From Raffaelea ambrosiae (lineage: Eukaryota > Ascomycota > Sordariomycetes > Ophiostomatales > Ophiostomataceae), in the NCBI GenBank assembly GCA_002778195.1, contig PCDI01000006.1:1989950-2053949 (forward strand): 64,000 nt of DNA. The letters run 5' to 3'. Under the pieces are notes generated by a model, which ran no database searches, had not been told where the DNA came from, and saw only the letters and a list, made by a program, of their open reading frames with translations. Within the stretch, counting starts at the first letter, position 1. Each line of letters starts with the position of its first letter. Made by a program: the position numbers and the translations under genes. Of the stretch, positions 52,516 through 61,995 are shown one piece after another.

Positions 52516-55500
52516 ATGGCATGGGCTGTCTCCGCCCTCGTTGCCCTCGCGCTCGGCACCCTTGTCCATGCTCAGGCTCCCGCCGACGCGCCGTCCATCT
52601 CGCTCTTTCCCTCGCCCTGGGCCGACGGCGGTGCTGGCGGCGATGGCTGGGCCGACGCCTACGCCAAGGCACGCGCCTGGGTCGGCAACCTGACGCTCGT
52701 CGAAAAGGTCAACCTGACCACGGGCACCGGCTGGGAGTCCGACCGGTGCATCGGCAACACGGGGTCCCTTCCCCGCCTCGGCTTCCGCGCCTTGTGTCTC
52801 CAGGACGGGCCCGTGGGTGTTCGCTACAGTGGGTGCTGGGTGTTGTCTGGTGTTGTCTGATGCTGTCCGAGGTGTTGCTGTTGTTCTTTCGAGGGGGGTC
52901 TTGCGGTCTCACTAACCTGGTAGCCGACCAAAATTCCGTCTTCCCCGCCGGCATCAATGCCGCCGCCACGTTCAGCCGCACCCTCCTGCGCCGGCGCGGC
53001 GCCGCCATGGGCGCCGAGTTCCGCGGCAAGGGCGTCGACGTGCAGCTGGGCCCCGTGGCCGGCCCGCTGGGCCGGGTGCCCGCGGGCGGCCGCAACTGGG
53101 AGGGCTTCTCGCCGGACCCGTACCTGGCGGGCGTGGGCATGGCGGCGACCATCGAGGGCATCCAGGGCGCCGGCGTGATTGCGTGCGCCAAGCACTACAT
53201 CCTCAACGAGCAGGAGCACGACCGCAACAGCATGGACGTCACCGTCGACGACCGGGCGATGCACGAGCTGTACCTGTGGCCGTTTGCGGACGCGGTGCGG
53301 GCCGGCGTCGGGTCCGTCATGTGCTCGTACAACAAGATCCACGGCCACTACAGCTGCGAGAACGGGTGGACGAACAACTACCTGCTGAAGAATGAGTTGA
53401 ACTTTCAAGGGTTTAGTAAGAGACCGTTTCTCTTTTTATGTTTCTTTCGTTTCTTTTTTCTTTTTCTTTCTACATCTTCATGTATATTCAATCCCTACTT
53501 TCTCTTCTTTTCTTTTCTGTTTCAATTTTCTTTCACATCTTCATTTATATTCAATCCCCATTTTCCCTTCTTTTCTTTTCTGTTTCAATTTTCTTTCACA
53601 TTGTTTCCATCTCTTGTTTGGCCTTACATTCCTAACACCCCCCCCAGTCATGTCCGACTGGGGCGCCCAGCACTCCACCATCGAGTCGGCCCTCGGCGGC
53701 CTCGACATGGCCATGCCCGGCGACGGCGGCCCGCGCACCAACAACCCCTACGGCGCCTTCTGGGGCGGCGCCCTCACCGCCGCCGTCCTCAACGGCTCCC
53801 TGCCCGCCTGGCGCGTCGACGACATGGCCGTCCGCATCATGGCCGCCTACTACAAGGTCATCCAGAACGAGGCCAACCGCACCGACATCAACTTCTCCGC
53901 CTGGGTCCGGCCCAACGTCACCGTCGGCCCCGTGTACTACCGCGCCAACGCCAGCATCGAGGTGGTCAACAAGCACGTCGACGTGCAGGCCGACCACGGC
54001 CCGCTGATCCGCGAGATCGGGGCCAAGTCGATCGTGCTGCTCAAGAACCAGGGCGTCCTGCCGCTGCAGAAGAACCCCGCAACAACCATCGCCATCATCG
54101 GCGACGACGCGCAGAGCCCGCCCGTGGGCGACCCGGCCTGCGAGGACAACAAGTGCTACCAGGGCACGCTGGCCATGGGCTACGGATCCGGGACGGCCAA
54201 CTTCCCCTACGTGGTGTCGCCCGCGGAGGCCATCCGGGAGGTGTGGGGGGGAGGGGGCGGAGCAGGAGGCAACCGCACACGCCCGGCCGGCGCCAACGCC
54301 TCCTCCTCCACCATCATCGAAGCATCCAACAACTGGGACGTGCCCGCGGCCCAGCGCGCGGCGGCCGCCGCCGACGTGGCCCTCGTCTTTGCCAGCGCCG
54401 ACGCCGGCGAGGGCTACCTCACCGTCGACGGCAACACGGGCGACCGCAACAACCTGACGCTCTGGGGCAACGGCGAGGCCCTGATCCGGGCCGTGGCCGC
54501 GGTCAACAACAACACCGTCGTGGTCCTGCACACGGTCGGCCCCGTGGCGATCGCCTTTGCCGCGGCGCACGAGAACGTCACCGCCATCCTGTGGGCCGGT
54601 CTGCCGGGCCAGGAGAGCGGGCATGCGCTGACCGACGTGCTGTTCGAGGGCGGCACCGCGCCCCAGGGCCGGTCGCCCTTCACCTGGGGCCGCAACGCGA
54701 GCGAGTACGGCGCGGCGCTGGCGTACCAGCCGGCGTCCGTCTGGCATCCGGCGCAGACCTTTGCCGAGGGGGTGTACATCGACTACCGGCACTTCCAGCA
54801 GGCCGGCATCGAGCCGGTGTACGCCTTTGGCCACGGCCTGACGTACACCCAGTTTGCCTACCGCAACCTGACGGTGGTGGCGGCGGCCCGCGGACAGTCG
54901 CCCGATGACCGACGGAATGGGACGACGGCGCCGGGGCGGACGCGTCCGGCGCCGCACTACGGCACGGTCAACACGAGCGTGGCGGCTAACACGATGCCGG
55001 CCGGCTTTGCGCCCGTGAAGCCGTACATTTATCCGTGGGTCATGCCGGGCCCGGGCGGGGGGCCGGACAACGCAACCGTCTCGGCGGATCCGCGGGCCGA
55101 CGGCGCGGCCCAGGCTGTCCTGCCCGCGGGCGGCGCGCCCGGCGGCCACCCCGGTCTGTACGAGACGGTGTACACGGTGGCCTTTACGGTCCAGAACACG
55201 GGCCACGTGGCGGCCACGGACGTGCCCCAGCTGGTAAGTGAAAAAACGGTGGGGAGAGACGGTGGTCTGTGTCGCAGTCGCAGCTCTGACGAGGCGCAGT
55301 ATGTCCAGCTCGGGGGCGACAACCCGCCTGCGGTTCTGCGCGGATTCGACGACGTGTATGTCCCCGCCGGCGGCCTCGTGCGGGTGTCGATGAACCTGAC
55401 CCGGCGGGACATCAGCAACTGGGATGCCGGGCAGCAGAACTGGGTGGTGTCGGCGCACAACAAGACGGTCATGGTGGGCCGGTCGGTCGCCGACATTGTG

Positions 55501-55545
55501 TTGCGGGCGCCCCTGCCTGGGATGGGAGAGGAAAGCACCGTTTGA
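52516..55545 (+). CDS. Secreted beta-glucosidase, glycoside hydrolase family 3
   Basis: GH3 enzyme cleaving terminal beta-D-glucosyl residues from cello-oligosaccharides outside the cell. Exons: 52516-52828, 52924-53415, 53648-55233, 55300-55545; introns 52829-52923, 53416-53647 and 55234-55299; 878 residues. The signal peptide MAWAVSALVALALGTLVHAQ is clear. The GH3 N domain has LCLQDGPVGVRY, FPAGINAAATFSRTLL, GVIACAKHYILNEQEHDRNS and the nucleophile Asp272 in IMSDWGAQHS. The GH3 C domain has SIVLLKNQGVLPLQKN, LFEGGTAPQGRSPFTWG and YAFGHGLTYTQFAY. The fibronectin-III-like end (DVPQL-YVQLGGDNPPAVLRGF) is split by a 66-bp intron with no in-frame stop, so its retention would insert 22 residues. 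Many N-glycosylation sequons. Intron 2 carries a 63-bp tandem repeat. Confidence 0.95.
53455..53605 (+). repeat. 63-bp tandem repeat in GH3 intron 2, ~2.3 units
   Basis: ACATCTTCATNTATATTCAA recurs at 53472 and 53535, with a third partial copy starting at 53598, giving a 63-bp period within the 232-bp intron. The units are T/C-rich and contain CTTCTTTTCTTTTCTGTTTC. Confidence 0.9.
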
Positions 55546-55983
55546 AATTTAGAATACGTTGCACCGATGATGGAATGGCTGAATGCGCAAGGCTTCGTTG
55601 TGCCATGATTCACGTGATGCGTGCATCGACGACAGTACCTTGTCGCGTTCTGTCACCGGCTTCAGAGTTCCAAACAGATACGTGTTTGTATATCTACTAC
55701 TGGTTAGGGAACGTGGAAGGGGGTGTGCAAGGGCATGTCACGTTCTTGGGGTAGGGGTCTGTGGAAGGCAACCTGTTGCTTGAATCCATCGCAAGTCCTC
55801 GGCCGTTTTCCTTGCTTTCCCTCTGTCCTGTTCCTGTTGGGTTTCCTTTTTTTTCATTCCAGACACGAAACGCAAACTTACCGCTGGGGTTTGCCCGTCC
55901 TTTCTGTTCTCCCATGGCTTCTTGGTCTGTGTCTGTCGGTGATCTTCCCTTCTTTCTGGACTTACCACGCAGAGAATGGGGGA
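55546..55983. other. 3' intergenic region between convergent beta-glucosidase and TM protein
   Basis: 438 bp between convergent stops; ordinary composition with T/C-rich stretches at 55800-55860. No gene is seen. Confidence 0.5.
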
Positions 55984-57354
55984 TTAGATGAAATTGCTAG
56001 CGGGGTCAGGATTCTGCATCGTTCGGATCATGGGTTTCCTGAGGGCCTGGCAGCGGCTAGACGGGGAGCTAGAAGAAGACAACGTGGGCATGTCTGCGGC
56101 CGTTTTGCACATGGTGCCGATATGCGGTACGTGGGGGGGGAACTTGCCATCTTGGCCGCTGCTCTGGGAGGGCGCCTTGTTCAGAACGTTGTTGGACGTA
56201 GCGTGGGCTGTCGTCGCCTCTGGAGACGTTCGGGAAAGAGTGCGAGCAGCCTGGGGAGACGTCTTTCTGATCCGGAGAGGTGCCACCTCGGCCGAAGCCC
56301 TGTGCACGCGCCGAGGGGAACTCTCGACCGAGGGGCCCTTGTGCCGCCGGAGAGATTCCGCCTCGGCCCCGACCTCCCTGTCGTATGTCGCCTCGGGTGG
56401 GGATGGCCGCCCGGTCTTGGACCGATGCGGCAACGACTCCACCTTGGGCGAGGCCCGCGGCGAGTTCTTCGGCGACGGCGTCAGCTGGATCTGGCCATCC
56501 TCGCGCGGTGTCATGATGAACTCGATTTCTTGGTAGTCGCCGTAGTCGGAGCCGCCTGGCGCGTCGGAGGGGGAGGGCAGCTTGGATTCCCGACGGACGG
56601 GCCGGACGGGCCGAGCTGGCTCCGCATGCTTACCCTGGCCCTTGTCCTTGGGAGGACAGGCTGGCCCCGCGTGCTTACCCTGGCCCGTGTCCTTGGGAGG
56701 ACAGAGCGGCCGGTCCTGCCAGTACGGCTCTTCCCCTGGATGCGGCCAGACGGTGGGCAGCGGCGGGCTCGACTGCGAAGAGGAGCGGGAGGGGGCGCTC
56801 CCCGTCTTCCTGGCCGCCGGCTGGGGACGGGCCGCTTTCAGCGCGCTGGGCCACACAGAGTGGTGTGGCTGATGCCGGTGCGGACCCTGGCCTTGGTGTT
56901 GCTGTTTCTTCTTCTGCTGCAAATACTGCAGCTGGAAACCCCTACCTTGTCTGGCAGCCGTCTCGACATCGGCATCCCGTCTCCGGGTGACGTACCTGTC
57001 ACTGCTGGGACGACGCGGCTCGAGGCGACGATGACGATCCCCTGCGGATGCACCGCGACTCTTGACGCACCACTTGTATGTCCCGAATACGGCAATGGCA
57101 AAGGCCATGACGACGACAGCGGCACCGAGCTGGGACAGGGCGATTCTGACGGTATTGTAAGCAGATGGGTCAGGAGAGGGGAGAGGTGATGAAAGAGAAG
57201 GGGGAAGAGAAGAAGACGGGGAAAGAGAAGGGGAAGAGGAAGAAGAAACGGGGTGGGGAGAAGAGAAAACAGAAGAATGAGAGAAAATGGACGAGACAGT
57301 GGAGGTGGTTGTGGTCACTGCCGTCTCCGTCACTGCCGACGTGACGGGGGACAT
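55984..57354 (-). CDS. Single-pass membrane protein, Ser/Thr-rich ectodomain
   Basis: Unrecognised 456-residue intronless protein from ATG 57354. Residues 1-65 are almost all Ser, Thr, Pro and Val (MSPVTSAVTETAVTTTTSTV...), suggesting an O-glycosylated short ectodomain. One hydrophobic segment at about 72-92 (LGAAVVVMAFAIAVFGTYKW) is followed by a basic stop-transfer stretch (CVKSRG...RHRRLEPRR). The cytoplasmic tail is long, basic and disordered, with a tandem 15-residue duplication (CPPKDTGQGKHAGPA / CPPKDKGQGKHAEPA) and an acidic YGDYQEIEFIMTPREDG patch. The layout recalls fungal wall-stress sensors of the WSC/MID kind, but no WSC Cys domain is present. No cleavable signal peptide is evident, so topology is inferred. 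Confidence 0.65.
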   Translation of the reverse strand: MSPVTSAVTETAVTTTTSTVSSIFSHSSVFSSPHPVSSSSSPSLSPSSSLPPSLSSPLPSPDPSAYNTVRIALSQLGAAVVVMAFAIAVFGTYKWCVKSRGASAGDRHRRLEPRRPSSDRYVTRRRDADVETAARQGRGFQLQYLQQKKKQQHQGQGPHRHQPHHSVWPSALKAARPQPAARKTGSAPSRSSSQSSPPLPTVWPHPGEEPYWQDRPLCPPKDTGQGKHAGPACPPKDKGQGKHAEPARPVRPVRRESKLPSPSDAPGGSDYGDYQEIEFIMTPREDGQIQLTPSPKNSPRASPKVESLPHRSKTGRPSPPEATYDREVGAEAESLRRHKGPSVESSPRRVHRASAEVAPLRIRKTSPQAARTLSRTSPEATTAHATSNNVLNKAPSQSSGQDGKFPPHVPHIGTMCKTAADMPTLSSSSSPSSRCQALRKPMIRTMQNPDPASNFI

Positions 57355-58638
57355 GGTGATCTTTCAAATGAACCTAGGTAGTTTACCTGTTTCTTGTGTG
57401 TCTATGTGTATGTGTGCAGTTCGGCGAGAAGAGCAATAAAAACGAGGCCAAGAATTCGACGAGTAACTAAATGGCGTCACAGCATCTGTTGCAGACTAGA
57501 ACACTGGAAAGGGAGAGGATGTATGACCGCGTTGAGGGTTGGAAGAAAACGAGAGGGAAGCCCGAGCTTGGGGAGGGAGAAAAAGAAGACGTTTGGCGGA
57601 CGGGAAGCGTGGATTTATGTCTGTTCTCGGTTCGGCGGACGTGGAGCGTGGATTTATGTCTGTTCTCGGTTCGCTGGACTGGAGCGTGGATTTATGTCTG
57701 TTCTCGGTTCGGGCTGGACTGGAGTGGCCTGGGCGGATCATGCCCAGCCTCGGTGGCGGCGGTCTGGGCTGCGCTGGCCTGTCCTTGTTGTTCAGTGGCA
57801 CAGGTCAAGAAAGAGCGGGATGGCAGAGCAGAAGCAAAACAAAGGCGCGAACAAAGAGTTGGCAACGGGACCAGACAAAGTGCATTGTTGCTCAGCTGCA
57901 CACAATCCCACCGAACAAAGACCGCTTTCCACGGCCTGGCTGACAGGCCATGTCAGACCCAGCCTCTCTCTTGTCTGTCTCTCTCTTCTTTTCTTTCTTC
58001 TTTTCTTTTGTTGTCTCGTTCCTTTATTGCTATTGTTTGGCATTGTCAGGCATGTTGTGGCCTTTGTTGCATGGAGGCCTTTTTGCTGCGCCTTTCGAGT
58101 GCGTCTTGGAAAGGTGACAGACACGATGACGCGCAGAACAAAGTGTGGCTGGACAGGCTGGAGACGCGGGCTCTGTCCGACCGTCGTTTTCCTCTCCGTT
58201 TTGTTCTCTGTCTGGATGAGCATGCACTATTTGGTTGTGTCTTTCTTTCCTGGCACTTGGCACACGTGTTGTCTGTCTTTGTGTCCTCTCGCGACACTCG
58301 TTCGTCTAGCAAGACAATGTGCTTTCATTAAAAACGCTCTCATGCAAGGATACAATGGATAGGTGTGGGAGCTAGCTGGGCGACTCGTGAGTACGACAGA
58401 ATGCACCTAGAAACAGCTTGTGGTATGGAAAACAGGACGGAAACAGACAAACAACTCGCAAGAACTGCCTCCCCTACACAAAACAGCCCCCGACACAAGA
58501 CGTCATCCACGCCTAGTCGAAAGACGGGGCTCTCTGCCACGACACACCCTTTCTCCCATTGCCATTGATTATCCCCTAATTTCATCACTGCAGTCGATTA
58601 GCAACTCAGCTGCCATGGCCGGTTCAAAGCCGGGCCGC
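57355..58638. other. Intergenic region upstream of TM protein, with minisatellite
   Basis: 1.28 kb containing the promoter of the TM protein, a three-unit 38-39-bp repeat (57590-57730), T/C-rich sequence at 57960-58050 and the SDR 3' flank. Plus-strand frames of about 300 codons overlap the repeat in several frames and look spurious. Confidence 0.5.
57590..57730 (+). repeat. 38-39-bp minisatellite, 3 units
   Basis: GCGTGGATTTATGTCTGTTC starts at 57607, 57646 and 57684 (periods 39 and 38), each followed by TCGGTTCG and a variable GG(C/A)GGAC/CTGGACTGGA linker. It is open in all three + frames because the unit lacks stops, which explains the long spurious reading frames here. Confidence 0.92.
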
Positions 58639-59985
58639 TCACGTGTAGGTATCGTCCGGCATCCGGATGCCGTCGTTGATGGACAGACCCATCAGCCGGC
58701 CACCGTCCACTGTCAAGAGCGCATGGTTCATGTACGCGCCGCCCGGGCTCGACAGCAGAAGGACCGGGGCCACCATCTCCTCTGGCCGGCCGGGCCGACC
58801 GGCCGTGCACCGCTTCGCAGCCTGCTCGGCCTGGTGGTTGATGTTGTAGTCGTGCTTGCCCGCCGTGGTGCCCGTCATCTCCGACGGGAAGATGCCCGGG
58901 CAGATGGTGTTGACCCGGATTTTCATCCTATTCGTCAGTCGTCGTCTCCCACGACACGGGACATGTGCGCGGCTACTCACGGATGCAGGCGTCCTGCAAG
59001 GAGTTTGGCCAGATGGACAGCTACAGCGGGTAAGCGTATGGCGGGAGGCCGGCAAGAGGACCCGGACGGGACTGTCCAGTACTTACTGGCCGCTTTGGAG
59101 ACGCCATACGTGAGCGAGCCCATGCTCCTGCACACCACATATGAGCACACACACACGCGGCAGGGAACAGCAGGGAGGGAGATTCTTACCGAATGTTGGC
59201 CAGAGCGGCCAGCGACGCAACCACGCACACATTGGGGTCGGCAGCCTTGCGTAGGAGGGGAATACAGTTGACCGTCAGGAAGTAGACGCCCATGACATTG
59301 ACTGGAGAGAGTGAAGTGAGCATGCACACATGGCAGTATCGCTGTCAGCAGAACATACTTTGGTTGCTCCGGTTGAAATCGTCTCTGCTGATTGTGAGTA
59401 TGGACTCGTAGAAGAGCGAAGCCGGTGGACCTACTCGGTCAGACCGTTCATCAGGAGATTCTCGACTTGGTCGGCTGCAGGTTTGTGTGAGATGGGATCC
59501 CAGGTGTCGACTGGACGAGTGAATGGCCTTACGATCATTGTGGTCTTTCGCCTGCACCCGCCAGGGGCTGTTTACGCCGGCACAGTTGATGAGCGTGTCC
59601 ACCTATGTTGTGAGTCCCAGCAGGATCGTGGACAATGGTCGGAGAGGGTCTCACATGGGATTCTTTGGCCTGGACAGCCTCCACAATGGCTTTGCATCCA
59701 GCCTCCGACTGGACATCGCCCTGGATACTGGGAGGGTGTGAGTCGCGAGACACAGAGAAACGGGGCCGAAAAACCATACGTGTGAATGTCGCCTCCAATC
59801 TGCTCGGCAGCTGTGTCCAGCGTGTCCTGTCGACGGCCGCAGATGTAGACACGGGCACCGTTCACTGCAAAGCCCTCCGCAATGGCCTTTCCGAGACCGG
59901 AGCCGCCACCGGTCACGACCACCACCTTGTCCTTGACGGCAAAGAGCTCCTCGAGCCTGAACGAGATGTGCTGTGCCGCTGACAT
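58639..59985 (-). CDS. Short-chain dehydrogenase/reductase (SDR), nine exons
   Basis: Classical NAD(P)-dependent oxidoreductase, 299 residues. Exons (minus strand): 59780-59985, 59655-59727, 59533-59602, 59435-59474, 59359-59387, 59190-59301, 59087-59127, 58981-59020, 58639-58927; every junction keeps phase. Cofactor motif TGGGSGLG at 25-32 (VVVVTGGGSGLGKAIAEGFA), LINCAG in exon 3, catalytic Ser169 (VVASLAALAN), Tyr184 and Lys188 (TYGVSKAA), and the PG motif VNTICPGIFPSEMTG. The C-terminus GRPGRPEEMVAPVLLLSSPG-GAYMNHALLTVDGG is family-typical. It is unusually intron-rich for its length, with exons of 29, 40, 40 and 41 bp. Divergent from the PhyH gene across 563 bp. Substrate unknown. Confidence 0.9.
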
Positions 59986-60548
59986 GCTTTCTTTTTTCGT
60001 TTTCTTTTCTTTTTTTTTTGATTTTCTTTTCTTCTTCTTTTTGGAGCAAGAATCAGGTGATATCGGGTGCTGTCTCGGGAGGGCTGTGGTTCTGCGTGGT
60101 AGTCTACTCTGGCGCCGTCCCCTGAGCACACTCTGCTTTATGGAAGAGGTTCGACAAAAAGACGCTGGCCGAGACCGTGCCTCCGCGAATGGAGTCTGGG
60201 GATTTAGCGTAGCCGACGTGTGGGGGTCCCACGACAAGAGTTCCGGCCCGGCTGCATGGCATTAGCCGATCGGCTACGCCAACTCCCCGCTTCCCCATAT
60301 CGGACGCATTCGGGGAACGCTGCTCGTTTCGCTGCGTATGGGGTACACGCGCCCCCAGACGATGCGGAGAAGGCCGATGCTCCACCGATTTGCATCGCAA
60401 AAGACTACAAAAACGCGGAGAAGATCCCGGCCGCTGACTCTCTCTCGAGGAAAGAAAAAAAAGTGGCACCAGTCTCACGGACAGCACACAGCTGACAACC
60501 AAGAAAGAACGCCTCCACAGACACCCCCTTCCATCTCTCCATTGCAAC
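59986..60548. promoter_or_regulatory. Divergent promoter region SDR / PhyH dioxygenase
   Basis: A 563-bp spacer between divergent starts, with T-rich SDR leader sequence (59990-60045 on the + strand, A/G on the sense strand). Shared control of the two enzymes is plausible, but no shared operator is recognised. Confidence 0.45.
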
Positions 60549-61667
60549 ATGTCCCCGTCTGCCGTGAAAGAAGACGCCCCCCAGGTCATCGTCCTGTCGG
60601 ACGACGAGCGGGACAGTGGTGTCATGACGGACAAGCACCTGTTTGATGCCATCGAGGCCTTCTTCAACGACGGCCTGGTCGTGGTCGCCAACGCCATCGA
60701 TGTCGCCATCATCGACAAGCTGAACACGCGAATGCTCCAAGACACGAGCAAGCTGCTGGCCGGCGAGGGCCAGGCCCACTTCAAGTAGGGTGCCATAGTG
60801 TGTGTTATTTACCCCCTTCCGGATGGAATGCTGATCCGAGTACGACAAGCCACCTCAACGTCAATGCCGCCACCAAGGGCGCCGCAGCCGGCGGCAACCT
60901 GTCCCAGGTTCCGCCCCTGGAGAAGCGTACGTGCTGCTGCTCTTGCTGTCGAGACGGTCTGGCCGGCCGTCGTCGTCTAACACCCGCCCCCCTATATAGA
61001 GTGGCTCTTCCCCGAGGTCTACGCCAACAAGCACGCGGCCCGCATCGTCTCCAACGTGCTGGGCCCCCAGCCCGAGGTGCACTTCATCCGCTCCAACACG
61101 CTGCTCGCCACCGACGAGCGCCAGATGGTCCACGCCGACATCCGCTTCGAGCACCCCCGCCACCCCTTTGCCATTGCCTACAACACCTGCCTGGTCGACG
61201 TCGGCCCCGAGAACGGCACCACCGAGCTGTGGCTCGGCACCCAGAACACCGACATCGACGACCACCGCGAGCTCGGCGAGCCCATGATCGACGAGGCCAA
61301 GGTCGCCGCCCGCCGCCAGGTGCGGCCCCCCTGCTACCCGCGCCTCGCCCGCGGCTCCGTCGTCCTGCGCGACCTGCGCCTGTGGCACGCCGGCATGCCC
61401 AACCCCACCAGCGACGTGCGCATCATGCTGGCCATTGTCTTCTACGCCGCCTGGTACAAGAACGGCGTCGCCACGCCGCTGCCCGAGTCGCTCCGGCCGA
61501 CGGTCCAGGCGCTCGAGGCGTACGGCCAGTGCAAGATCGCCGCCCAGTGGGTGCCCGACCAGGGCTACAACTACCTGGCCATTCGGTTCAGCAACAACTT
61601 CAGCTCGACGCTGACGCCCTGGGTCTGGGAGAGGATCCAGCACGTGAAGACGGTCAAGGGATACTGA
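60549..61667 (+). CDS. Phytanoyl-CoA dioxygenase (PhyH) family protein
   Basis: Fe(II)/2-oxoglutarate-dependent oxygenase of the PhyH fold. Exons 60549-60784, 60850-60926, 61000-61667; introns 60785-60849 (GCTGATCC branch) and 60927-60999 (GTCTAACAC branch); 326 residues. The N-terminus VIVLSDDERDSG precedes FDAIEAFFNDGLVVVANAID, typical of the PhyH start. Metal ligands are His149 and Asp151 (MVHADIRFEHP) and His234 (LWHAGMPNP), with the 2-oxoglutarate Arg245 (SDVRIMLAIVF). All four key residues are present, so it should be active. Fungal members often act in secondary metabolism on lipids, alkaloids or polyketides. The SDR partner fits hydroxylation followed by oxidation, but this is inference. 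Confidence 0.88.
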
Positions 61668-61995
61668 AGCACGGGAAGTCCGGTGCCCCGTGCGGTGCGT
61701 TTGCACATCGTCGTATTTTCGGGTTCCACAGCGTGTGTGTGCAAGGCTGTACGCGTGTCCATCTGTACCTGCTCCCGAGCAGCCCTTCTGCAATCTCACC
61801 ATGTCTACATGTATGGTACACACGGTCTGCAACTAGTCGTATTCTATAGCATACAAAGTACATACACCGAAGATGAACTCTATCATAAATGGTTGAACGT
61901 GGTGGCCTGTTTTGGAACGCTCTCTCTCCAACCTGTCCAGAGATGGGACCATCCGAAAAGCAGTCTATGCCAACCCCCCCCCCCTGTGTGTCCTT
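61668..61995. other. 3' intergenic region between convergent PhyH and permease
   Basis: 328 bp with a C-run at 61973-61984; contains both 3' flanks. No gene is seen. Confidence 0.5.

Noticed and set aside
53632..55458. 608-codon minus frame opposite beta-glucosidase
   Set aside because: Antisense shadow of GH3; no family motif.
55723..57189. 488-codon + frame opposite the TM protein
   Set aside because: The minus frame has an ATG, a transmembrane segment and a tail duplication; the + frame looks like its shadow plus a Leu-rich start.
57394..58362. 322-codon + frame upstream of SDR
   Set aside because: It runs through a stop-free 39-bp repeat and T/C-rich DNA; overlapping frames in all three phases show it is a repeat artefact.
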